Assembly (NCBI GenBank): GCA_002270565.1
Contig: NQMI01000012.1
Span: 473,119 to 537,118 of the forward strand
DNA: 64,000 nt
Source of the DNA: Stenocarpella maydis
Lineage: Eukaryota > Ascomycota > Sordariomycetes > Diaporthales > Diaporthaceae
Direction of reading: 5' to 3'
Positions 54,501 to 64,000 of this stretch are shown one piece after another (the first letter of the stretch is position 1; each line of letters starts with the position of its first letter). The translations under genes were made by a program, and so were the position numbers. The notes beneath the pieces are model-generated. The model saw only the letters and a program-made list of their open reading frames with translations, did not search any database and was not told where the DNA came from.

Positions 54501-56269
54501 CGCACCAATGGCAAAGAAAGCGAACGCAACGACAGGGGAGATGAGCAGCGGGACTTGGGCGAGCGCAGAAGTCAGCGCGCTCATACTCCTGAAAGGAGCT
54601 GCCGCGTCCATCTCGTCCCTCCGCAGCTTGGCGATGGTGTCGCCTAGCCTCTGGCCGAGCCCGGACATCTTGATGCTCTTCATGTGGCCCAGCATAGTAG
54701 ATGTAATACCTGCAAGCGTCTTAGCACGGCGAAGAAAACCCAGAAGGAAAAAAGCATATCCACAGGGTGTCTTGCATACCAACACGTTTCTGAACTTTTG
54801 TGATCCAAGCCATCATGAACCTCCTTGAAGGCGGGCCACAGAGTACCGTCGCGACCAGCGAAACCGCGCAGACGATGATGGGGCCCACGAATGCCACGCC
54901 GATCTGCCTGCTCAGCAGGTATGTCGCAATGACGATCTGGAAGACGTTGGCCCATATCTCGAGTATCTCATTCGTCGCGCGTATGATGGCGTCGACCTGC
55001 TCACCGTTAGCACTAAAGTGTCCTCGATAATCATAGGAAATGACCAGACTCACGTCTGTGCTCATGAGCGTCACCGCCGCGGCATTATCAACAGCCGTGG
55101 TGCTGAGGTCGGTCGACCGGGCGAATATGGCAGACACCAGGATGCCGCGCAGCATCGTGACCGTTCTCGTGGCCTGGTGGGAGTAGAACGCGCCAGACAG
55201 GGCGATTCCCAGATACAAAAGCCCGTATGCCCCGATCAGGCCGTAGCCGTGGTTGATGCTCTCCTCCGGGTGCTCGAGGAACGCGAGGAACCGGTTGAGC
55301 ACCAGCGGCTGGCAGATGGCGAAGGCGAGCTGCAGCAGCCGCGGGAAGACCACGCCCACCAGGGGCCACTTGAGGGTGCTGATGCACGACCGAAGCAGTC
55401 TGTTGCGACTGCTGGGCTTGACTATTTGACGTTCAGTTACGAGCTCACATGGTCGTATGCCACAGTGTCACAGACCTTTGTCCCACGCGGTCCAAAACTT
55501 CTCATTCAGCACACCGGCCTTCATCGACTCGTCGAGGGCGTACAGATCAGCCGGCTTCAGCAGACGGCGAAAGCCATCCAGCAGGAGCGGGTTCAGCCAG
55601 CTGAGAAGGCCCCGGCTGTACAGACCGCTAGTGGCCTCGGGGTTCCTCCCCCGATCACCGCCTCCCGCGACGGCCCCGGCCTTCTCCTTGGCCTCAAGGA
55701 CCAGGAGACAGGCTTTGAGTGCAAACGACGCGGTGAACACACCGCGCACTGGCGCAGCGAGGTCCGCCATCCAGAACGTCCGCAGCGTCGCGGCGTCCAG
55801 CAGCAGCGAGACGAGCAGGTACGCATTGAGAATGGACGACGGCCTCGGCGACCTCGCGTGCTCCGCATACGAGAGCGCGCAGGCCACCAGGCCCGCGACA
55901 AAGGACACGCACCCGGACGTCACGGAGGCGGTCCTGACGCGGCCGAGGGCGGATGCCGGCTGGCCCGCCCATAGGGCGAGGAGCGCGAGCTGCAGGGGCC
56001 GTGAATGCCACCACGGCGGCGAGCTTGGCGAGCCTGAAGGGGGTGTTGACGCCGCCGCCGCCGGACGCCGGGGGAGGCGACGGCTTGGCGAAGAGGTAGC
56101 GGAGGCGCAGCGGGCCAGCGAGGATGAGGAGGGACGCGGGGAGGATGGAGAAGAGGTACTGCTCGAAGGCGATGGTAAAGTCGAAGCCCCCGCGGCAGTC
56201 CTGGACGACGGGCCCGAAGCTCTCGTCGGAGGTTGGCCAGCAGGCCGCGGCGGAGGAGATGTTGCTCAT
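51585..56269 (-). CDS. ABCC-family (MRP-type) ABC transporter, one frameshift
   Basis: Full-length architecture TMD0-TMD1-NBD1-TMD2-NBD2, ~1,498 aa once one frameshift is corrected. Model complement(51585..54709, 54780..54996, 55054..55411, 55472..56269). NBD1: Walker A GSVASGKTTL, signature LSGGQKQRVSLARAV, Walker B LALFDDCFGGLD (second acidic residue Asp rather than Glu, common for the degenerate site of this family). NBD2: GRTGSGKSSL, LSHGQRQLFSLARALL, IVLLDEATSSVD and switch His in SVAHRLET. Intron 55054-side (54997..55053, 57 nt) is stopless and 3n. The frameshift is at a GGGG run (55995-55998): removing one base joins AVVAFTA to LQLALLALWAGQPASALG. Phases at all exon joints agree with this correction. 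Fungal ABCC proteins export conjugates, drugs or secondary metabolites at the plasma or vacuolar membrane; substrate unknown. Confidence 0.88.
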
Positions 56270-57866
56270 GGCTCGCTGGCAGCTGGCAGCTGGCAGCTGG
56301 CAGGAGGCGGGCCGTGATGAATTGTAGCAATCGGAAGACTCAAGGTCCTTCAGCGAGGAGGATGACGAATTATAAAATGCCCATTAGGCCACTTCATTGG
56401 TTTGGAATGAGTGACCCACAGTACATCCGCAGATGACTGGCCTAGGGCCACGGCGCGAAGGATCCGACAAGACCCGCTGGGTAGGGAGCCTCGTGTAAGC
56501 AATGCCGGAACTGGAGCTTGGCTTTCCATGAGATAAGACGCATATCCTGTCTCATTCAGTCAGCTTAGACCCGAGGAAAGTGTGAGTGGGACAAGTGCTT
56601 ATGGTTACTCATGTAATTCATACCTGATAGAGGTAACAAATTATTCATCTAAGAGAGAGTTTATATATCAATCTCTTTCCGTGATATGGCAATAGCACTG
56701 ACAAACAGTGGACGTCAGGAGTTTGGTTAGCAGGCATGTCAGCCTGGGGTTGGCATCCCGTGATACCTTGGATATGGAACCCTGGGACCGGAGCAGTGGG
56801 GCACTGTGGGGAGCTGCAGTGCTCCCCCTGCGCAAGGTTACAGGCGTCCCACAAGGTTTACAGAGCGCGAACCAACCTTATAAGGCGTGCTAAGTACGTG
56901 CGCGTGAGACATTATTAGCTCATCCAAGGATAATGAGTGGTTGACTACTCCTGAGTATGAAGAATCGTCTCTCTTAAACGGAGGAGCCACGTTGAGGTTA
57001 CTGTTGTCATATCTCCTACGTGTAGATATATACTCTGTATTCTTTGCTAAACAAGAGTCAGCCTTTCAAGTGTTCATTGGTTTGGCCTGGGCTAGTATAC
57101 CAAGATCTGTCACGTCAAAACTCTGATCTAACGACTTCGCCGGCTCAGCCTTGCCGTCTTTTTGTTCACCGAGAAGCCAAGGAGCCCTCACACTGTAGAT
57201 CTAGCACTGTAACAAGCCTTCTCAGTATCGAGCCCTTCAGCTCCGGGGCCTTTGAGCCGATTGCCCACACACAGGGGTCTGGTAGCAGCATGCCCGCCGG
57301 CCGCCGGGTCTCCTCCCACTTGCTTGGCCGACGGCCCGGGCCCGGCTGCAAGGCCACGTTGGTGTATGAAATTGTGGGTATCTGGCACATCCAGTCCTTC
57401 CGCGTCCACGTGGTTCTGTCTCTCATCGTCCAGGCACGTGAATACGTCGGCTGGCTGATTCGTCGACCTGGTCGTCCAAGCGTTCGCTGAATCAACTTGG
57501 ACAATGCCCACTGTGGCCTGTCGCTTGCATCACCGACTGCGGCCATGTTTAGATCACGCCTTCACTCACAAGTGGCACGGTGTGCTCTGTCACTCAGCCG
57601 TGGCTGTGATTCACCTCCGTCCGGGCCTTATGCAAATCGCAAGCTGTCGCAGCACCAGCCCCGTCCACTGGACAGAGAGTGAAAATAAGAAAGCATGAGA
57701 ACAGTTACCCAAAGTCCTTCCTGGAAACTTCTCAAGCTCATTTCTGAACCTTCTGCACCTGTCCTGAGAACAGAGAACCCACCCGCTGGTTCTCTAGAGC
57801 TCCAAACAGACACCTGGCCCCGTTCTGTCGTCTTTTGCCACGAGCTCAGCTTTCCAAGGCAGCGCG
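56270..57866. other. Divergent intergenic region ABCC / urea carboxylase
   Basis: 1.6 kb holding two promoters. No gene supported. A short CAGCTGG-type repeat lies just upstream of the ABCC start (56278-56300). Confidence 0.5.
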
Positions 57867-60800
57867 ATGGCTCCCGAGCCACCCATCGATCTCAGGCTAC
57901 CTCTTCAGGGCCATCATAATGTCAGCAAGGCTGCCCAACCGCCACACGCCACCACCACGCGGCGCATCACCCGCGTCCTGGTGGCCAACCGGGGCGAGAT
58001 CGCCGTACGCATCATTAAGACGCTGCGCAAGATGAACATCCAATCCATAGCTATCTACGCCGACGCCGACGCAGAATCCGCCCACGTCCACGACGCTGAC
58101 ACCAAATTGCGGCTTTCGGGAAGAACAGCCGACGAGACATATCTCGACGCAGATCAGGTCCTAGCACTAGCAAAGACGGCAGCCGCTGACGCCATCATCC
58201 CTGGGTACGGCTTCCTGTCCGAGGACGCCGAGTTCGCGGCCAGGGTTGAGGCTGAGGGCATACTCTGGGTTGGGCCGACGCCAGCGCAGATGGCTGAGCT
58301 GGGGCTCAAGCACCGGGCCCGCTCCGTTGCCACCCGGGTGGGCGTCCCAATCGTGCCGGGAAGCGAGGGGATCCTGGACCGCGTCGAGGATGCTCTGCGC
58401 GAGGGCAGTCGTGTTGGATTCCCGCTTATGGTAAAGAGCAGTGAGGGGGGTGGCGGAATCGGGCTGCGGCGCTGCGAAGATGCTGAGGAGCTCGAGGAAG
58501 CGCTACAGAGCGTGCGGCGGCTCGCGGCGGCCAATTTTGGTGATTGCTGTGTTTTCCTGGAGCGCTTCATCGCAAATGCCCGTCATGTCGAGGTTCAGAT
58601 TCTTGGCGACGGCACCGGCCGCGTCATAACCGCTGGGGAGAGGGATTGCTCTCTGCAGCGGCGCCACCAAAAGGTATTGGAGGAAAGCCCTGCTCTGATG
58701 GTCCCAGCTAAGACGAGGACCCGGATGAGGGAGGCCGCTGTGAGACTCACGTCGGCCGTTAAGTATCGGAGTGTAGGAACTGTCGAGTTCTTGTATGACA
58801 CGGACGCTCAAGACTTCTTCTTTCTCGAAGTGAACACTCGTCTGCAAGTTGAGCATCCCGTCACCGAGGCAGTTACGGGGCTTGACCTTGTCGAGGCCAT
58901 GCTAGAGATTTCTTCGGATGGTGGCAAACAGCTCTTTCAGAGATACGCTGAGGGGAACATCCCCACCATGGGAGCAGCCATCGAGGTCAGGCTGTATGCT
59001 GAGGATCCACTGCAGAACTTCCAGCCGTGCGCCGGCAAGATCCTCGAGCTCGAGTGGCCCCCAGACCTGCGCGTCGATACTTGGGTTTCCCGCGGCACAG
59101 AAGTGACAACCTTGTACGACCCAATGCTGGCAAAGCTGATTGTGAAGGGGAGTGACCGTCGTGAGGCAGTTGCGATACTGGCCGATGGTCTCGCGGCGAC
59201 CCAGATCAGCGGAATTCAAACCAACCTCGACTATCTGCGGCAGCTAACCGCATCTCATATATTCCAGTCCGGCTGTTTCACGGCTGAGTCTTTGGATGAT
59301 TTCCAATCCACCTCATCATCTTTCAGGGTGGTTGAACCTGGCAGCATGACGACCATCCAAGATTGGCCTGGGAGAGTCGGATACTGGAACGTCGGTGTTC
59401 CTCCCTGTGGTCCCATCGACGACCTGTCATTCAGACTTGCGAACCGCCTCGTCGGAAATCATGAGAGCTGTGCCGGGCTTGAGTGCAGTATAAAGGGTCC
59501 ATCTCTAATTTTCCACCGTGACGCCCTCATTGCCATAGTCGGCGCCCGAGCTCCAGTCCACATTGACAAGAAGCGCGTTCCTATGAACCGGGCTGTCTGT
59601 GTTAGAGCCGGTAGGACCCTCACTGTCGGGTTGGTGGAGCGGGGATCTCGTTTCTATATCGCTGTTGATGGCGGTATCAACGTTCCTGTTGTCCTGGGTA
59701 GTCGGGCCACATTTGAGCTTGGCAGGATGGGAGGCTCAGATGGCCGCAAGCTGCAGCAGGGAGATCTCATCCGCGTAGAAACCTCCTCGGAGTTGGACAT
59801 CGTCCGCCTCAAGGATCTTCCTGCCGCGCCGGCTCTCCCAATCCCATCACGACCAAATGCAGAGTGGACAATCGGTGTAGTGCCGGGCCCTCACGGTGCA
59901 CCGGACTTCTTCACAGAGGAAGGTATCGCTTCCCTCTTTGACGGCACTTGGACCGTTCATTATAATAGCAATCGACTCGGTATTCGCTTGAAAGGGCCTA
60001 TTCCCCAGTGGTCGCGACAAAACGGCGGCGGAGCGGGCTTGCACCCGTCCAACATCCATGACAGCCCGTACTCAATTGGAAGCGTTAGCTTCACTGGCGA
60101 TGAGGCAATCATCCTGACGTGTGACGGCCCCAGCCTGGGCGGCTTCGTCGTCTTCAGCGTTGTGGCCACGGCTGAAATGTGGAAGCTGGGCCAGGTGCAG
60201 CCGGGAGACACCATCAAGCTCCAGCCTATCGCCATTGAGAGAGCTTTCGAGCTGAACGCCGAGCTCGCCCGTGCGATCGAGAACCTCACGGCCCTGCCGA
60301 GCCTGGAAAAGCCGGGAGAGGGGCCAGCTGGGCATATCTCTGACGCGATGGTGCTTGGCACGATCAAGCACAATGAGCAGAGAATCCTGGTTCGGCAGGC
60401 AGGCGACCGTGCTGTACTTCTGGAATTTGGCGATTCCAGCGGGTTCCAACTCCGCCATAGCTTTGAGATATTGGCCTTCGTCCACCACCACGAAGCACAG
60501 CAGGCCATAACCGGCGTCGAAGAGCTCACACCGGGAGTCTGCGCTCTCCACGTCAGGTATGTGCCCGGCACTTCGCCACAGGCCATGCTAGACCGCCTCG
60601 CCCTGCACCTGCAGTCCTACGCCGTCCCAGGATGGGTGCCATCCCGTCAGGTGCAACTCCCGCTCGCATTCGACGACAAAATCACCCGGGCGGCTGTCCA
60701 GCGTTACGCAGCCACAATACGCGCCAGCGCGCCGTGGCTCCCCAGCAACATCGACTTCCTCGCCCAGCTCAACGGGGTCGGCCGGGATGCCCTACGGGAC

Positions 60801-61941
60801 ATCCTGGAGAACTCCACCTTTCTTGTTGTGGGCCTCGGCGACGTGTATCTCGGCTCGCCGTGCGCCGTGCCACTCGACCCGCGCCATCGGATGTTCGGGA
60901 CCAAGTATAACCCCTCAAGGAGCTTTACCCCGAGAGGAGCGGTCGGTATTGGTGGGCAGTACATGTGCAGTAAGTGATTTCGATTTTGCTGGCACCGGGG
61001 CACGTCCGTTTTCCTTCCTCAGCAATCCCATCATTGCCGCGAGTTCGCTATCCCGAAACTGATTTCCAAATGTCAAAGTTTATGCAGCCGACTCCCCGGG
61101 CGGCTATCAGCTTGTAGGACGGACCGTCGACAACATCTGGAGCCCCTCTGATACCAATGGCCTCGCAGAAGGCAACCCAGACGAGCACCACCGGCAGCTC
61201 CAGCAGTTTATGTTCAAAACATTCGACCGAATCAGCTTCTACGCCACCACCGAAGCTGAGCTTGACGCCGCTCAGGCGTCCGGGACCCAGGGCGATCTAG
61301 TGCATGTACAGGACGGCGTTCTAGACCTCGCCGCGCACGAGGCCTGGGAACACTCTAACCGTGAGGATATTGCAGCGAAGGCGGCACAGCGTGCTCGCGC
61401 AATAGAGGCGGCTCCTTTCCTTAACGAGTTGACCAGGCCCTGCGAGGCAGTCGATGCCGTGGCCCGGGGAAATGGGCGGGCCGGGGAGATTGCAGGGGAA
61501 CATGACGAAGGCGAGAATAGTGGCTGTCAGACGGTCAAGGCCGGGATCCCGGGACGTTGCTGGAGGCTCTTGGTCAAGGATGGTGACAGAGTCAAGGCCG
61601 GCTCGGTACTGGTGAGTCTTGAACTGGTCCTCCTTTCATTCGTGTTTCATTATCCTCTGCCGCAATTCTCACCTTGACCCGAACTACCCGCCTCGTTTCT
61701 GGTTCATATTGTGGGGGACTGGACTGATATGTTTCTCGTTACCCTCCAGGCCTGCCTCGAGTCGTGCAAGATGGAGGTCAAGATTGCGAGTCCTGTCGAT
61801 GGTGTCTGCGTCAAGACACGTGTGACGGAAGGTGCCGTGGTCTATGCTCACGATACCCTGGTCATGATTCGACCTGACCAAGACGAAGGGACGCGCAACA
61901 CCCCAACTTTCCGAGCAGGCCGAAAGGCTTCCATTTCATAG
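57867..61941 (+). CDS. Urea-carboxylase-type biotin enzyme without amidase domain
   Basis: Three exons, join(57867..60969, 61079..61611, 61750..61941), 1,275 aa. Domains in order: biotin carboxylase (~38-480; VLVANRGEIAVRII, ATP-grasp loop KSSEGGGGIGL, FLEVNTRLQVEHPVTE), KipA/AHS2-like (~490-800; MTTIQDWPGRVGYWNVGVPP), KipI/AHS1-like (~835-1060; RILVRQAGDRAVLLEFGD, GVPLGIGGQ-like AVGIGGQYM), and a C-terminal biotinyl domain. The first intron (109 nt) restores GGQYMCIYAADSPGGYQLVG. The biotin lysine is ~residue 1219 in LESCKMEV, where most carriers have A/S-M-K-M; Met before Lys is Cys here. The class carboxylates urea (to allophanate) or, in some members, guanidine or another amide. Yeast-type urea amidolyase fuses an allophanate hydrolase; that half is absent here, so allophanate breakdown would need a separate protein, or the substrate differs. 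Start chosen at the first ATG of the frame. Confidence 0.88.
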
Positions 61942-62430
61942 GTCGTTGTCGCTACACGACTAGTCCAACACGTGGTGGGCACAGATGGACGAGAACTGCT
62001 TTGCTGCGTGGGACTGGGATTTGCAGATGGAGATAGAAGAGAGAGCTTGAGGGCGTAGAATCATGGCATGAGGCATTGTTCATCTGGTCAGAGGGCATTA
62101 TCGTGCTTCAAAGTTTTGGAGGCTATCAGAAGGCGGGGTAATGACATCGAGCGGACTTGTGGGGAGCTGTTGTGGGGCTGCAGGGAACATTGAAGTCTAC
62201 AAGGGTCCAAGCTAATCTTGATACTAATAACTCGCCTACACTGAAGCTGGCCTCGGGGCGTTGGTGCTAGTCCGCGGCTGACTACTCCATACTCTCAGAG
62301 GACTGACTGTCTGGCTGGCGCTTGCCTGGCGGTGAGCATTTTTTTGGAATTCTTCTTCTTCAAATCCACCTACAATATTTCTTCCCCCCCGCCCACCACA
62401 CGCGACAAGGCTCCAGATTGCTCGCACGCA
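61942..62430. other. Intergenic region before the ZIP gene
   Basis: 3' flank of the carboxylase gene and promoter of the ZIP gene; nothing further seen. Confidence 0.5.
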
Positions 62431-63766
62431 ATGTCTTCACTTCGGGTCAATTGGGGCAGGTTGACCCTGGGCCTCGTCTTATGTGTCGCCATAGCTTTCG
62501 TCCGAGCTGAGGGTGCCAAGGATCCCACCCTGGACGACGTGACCCTGGGGCCGCCCTTGAGCCTCGAAGAGATCGAAGACCAGCTTCAAGTATGCCGACC
62601 CCGCTCTCTATCCCTCTGTATGGTTGCACCGGCGAGCTGATGATCCTTTCACCCTCCAGGAGTGCCCCGTCGTCCACACCCTCACCGCACAGAAGCTCGC
62701 CCGCCTCTCCGGCAAGACCTCCCCGGTCGCGAGGCTCTTCTCCATCCTCTTCCCCAGCAGCTCGCCCGCCATCAACGCCCTGCTGGCCACCCTCTACATA
62801 TCCGGCCCGCCCAACTTCCTTCTCGCGCTATGCCCGCCGAACATCGACCCCTCGTCGCTGTCCATCATGGTCGCCTTCGCCGTCGGCGGCCTGATGGGCG
62901 ACACCCTCTTCCACTTGCTCCCGGAGATATTCCTCGGCGAGGATGACCTTGACAAGGCGCGCTTCGTCCTCGTGGAACCCAACCGGAACCTCCTGCTCGG
63001 CGTCGCCATCCTGATCGGCTTCATGACTTTTGTCGCCATGGATAAGGGATTGCGCATTGCGACAGGGGGCGACGGTGGCCACGACCATGGGCACAGTCAC
63101 TCGCACGCCCATGACAACGCCAAGGGCGGCGCAAAGTCAACCGCGGTCGACAGCGCCAATGCCTCCGGCGTCAAGTCTCGGAAGAAGGCAAACGGCACCA
63201 CGAGCGGGAAGGAGGCGGCCCCTGAGAAGGAGCTCAGCCAGAGCGTCAAGCTTGGTGGTATTCTGAACATGATAGCCGATTTCACGCACAACATCACGGA
63301 TGGCCTGGCCATGTCAGCATCCTTCTACGCCTCGCCAACCGTCGGTGCAACCACCACCATGGCCGTTTTCTTCCACGAGATTCCCCACGAGGTCGGCGAC
63401 TTTGCCCTACTGGTACAGTCGGGATTCTCCAAGAAGGCCGCCATGGGCGCGCAGTTTATCACCGCGGTGGGTGCCCTGCTCGGCACCTGCATCGGTATCG
63501 CCGTCCAGGAGCTCGGTGGGGGCCGCTCTGGAGACTCCGAGTCCCTGCCCCTAAACGGCGGCATCTGGGGCACCAGTTTGACTTATGGCGACCTGTTGCT
63601 CCCCTTCACCGCAGGAACGTTCCTGTATGTCGGCACCGTCGCCGTCATCCCTGAACTGCTGGAAACAGGCAAGAACAGGCGGGAGGAGCTTGTTAAGACG
63701 CTGAGCCAGTTCGCGGCCATTGCCTTGGGCGCGGGGATTATGCTCTACATCTCGTGGCATGATTGA
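62431..63766 (+). CDS. ZIP zinc transporter (KE4/Yke4, SLC39A7 type)
   Basis: Two exons, join(62431..62589, 62660..63766), 421 aa; the 70-nt intron runs GTATGC...GAGCTGATGATCC...CTCCAG. An N-terminal signal sequence (about residues 1-26) leads to a lumenal stretch with PxLSLEEIEDQLQECPVV-like sequence, then eight membrane helices. The metal pathway motifs are complete: FTHNITDGLAMSA in helix IV (~residue 263) and FFHEIPHEVGDFALL in helix V (~291). A histidine-rich loop (HDHGHSHSHAHD, ~192-203) sits between helices III and IV. This is the KE4/LIV-1 subgroup, found in the ER or Golgi and thought to release zinc to the cytosol (in yeast Yke4 works both ways). It complements the vacuolar CDF transporter at 22.5 kb. 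Confidence 0.9.
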
Positions 63767-64000
63767 GAGCAGATTCTTTTGTCGGTCAGCGCAAACCATG
63801 CCGATAGATGATAGAGAGTAGACTGTATTTTAGATGTATAGAAGGATGCATTGTGTGTAGGAAGTCAGGCTATCTACATTGGTGTGTCCCTTAATAGGTG
63901 GCCTGTAGCTTCATCTCATACTATTTGGGTGCATCACTGTTGCGAGACGTGATCAGCCAACGGTACTCAGGAAATTGCCCCCTGAACATCCCCCCCCCCC

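Overview
The window is nuclear DNA of a filamentous ascomycete (Pezizomycotina, most likely Sordariomycetes). The evidence is genes broken by 50-110 nt introns with GT(GC)...CTGAC/CTAAC...AG signals, typical fungal orthologues (Syo1, Dbp10, Iml1, Zrc1/Cot1-type, fungal ABCC, urea carboxylase) and transposon relics full of TAG/TAA codons where CAG, CAA or TGG is expected, the mark of repeat-induced point mutation (RIP). It looks like a draft assembly: there is a 5-N gap, a single N in a C run, very long homopolymers, and two single-base frameshifts in otherwise intact genes.

Layout. 0-24 kb is gene-dense and conserved: a GT2-like glycosyltransferase cut by the window edge (-), Syo1 (+), an Spf31/DNAJC8-type J protein (-), the DEAD-box helicase Dbp10 (+), a canonical vacuolar Ca2+/H+ exchanger (-), a 3.8 kb repeat-bearing intergenic region, Iml1/DEPDC5 of GATOR1/SEACIT (-), an AT-rich (TTA)n island and a nine-exon vacuolar CDF zinc transporter (+). 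24-31 kb is a decayed zone: a possible small secreted protein, RIP-like AT-rich DNA, a subtilase pseudogene, an assembly gap and a Nudix gene cut short by one in-frame TAG. 31-38.5 kb holds a G-patch protein, an amino-acid permease, a HET-domain relic and a four-exon multispanning membrane protein. 38.57-43.5 kb is a nested transposon pair: a ~3 kb Mutator-like element (45-bp inverted repeats, 8-bp target duplication) interrupted inside its FAR1-like domain by a 1,934-bp Fot1/pogo-type element (46-bp inverted repeats, TA duplication). 43.5-46.1 kb has phosphotransferase and CorA-like relics. 46.6-64 kb is genic again: a second, divergent CAX exchanger, a cysteine-rich secreted protein, a large ABCC transporter, a urea-carboxylase-type biotin enzyme without an amidase domain, and a KE4/Yke4-type ZIP zinc transporter.

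Functional themes. Syo1 and Dbp10 both serve 60S ribosome assembly and flank the splicing-associated J protein; the J protein and Dbp10 share a 365-bp divergent promoter. Iml1 is a TORC1 brake at the vacuole, where the canonical CAX and the CDF transporter also act. Four intact divalent-cation transporters (two CAX, one CDF, one ZIP) and a CorA-like relic lie in 64 kb. Exon-intron structures were worked out by hand from splice signals, phase continuity and known family sequence patterns; no database search was run.
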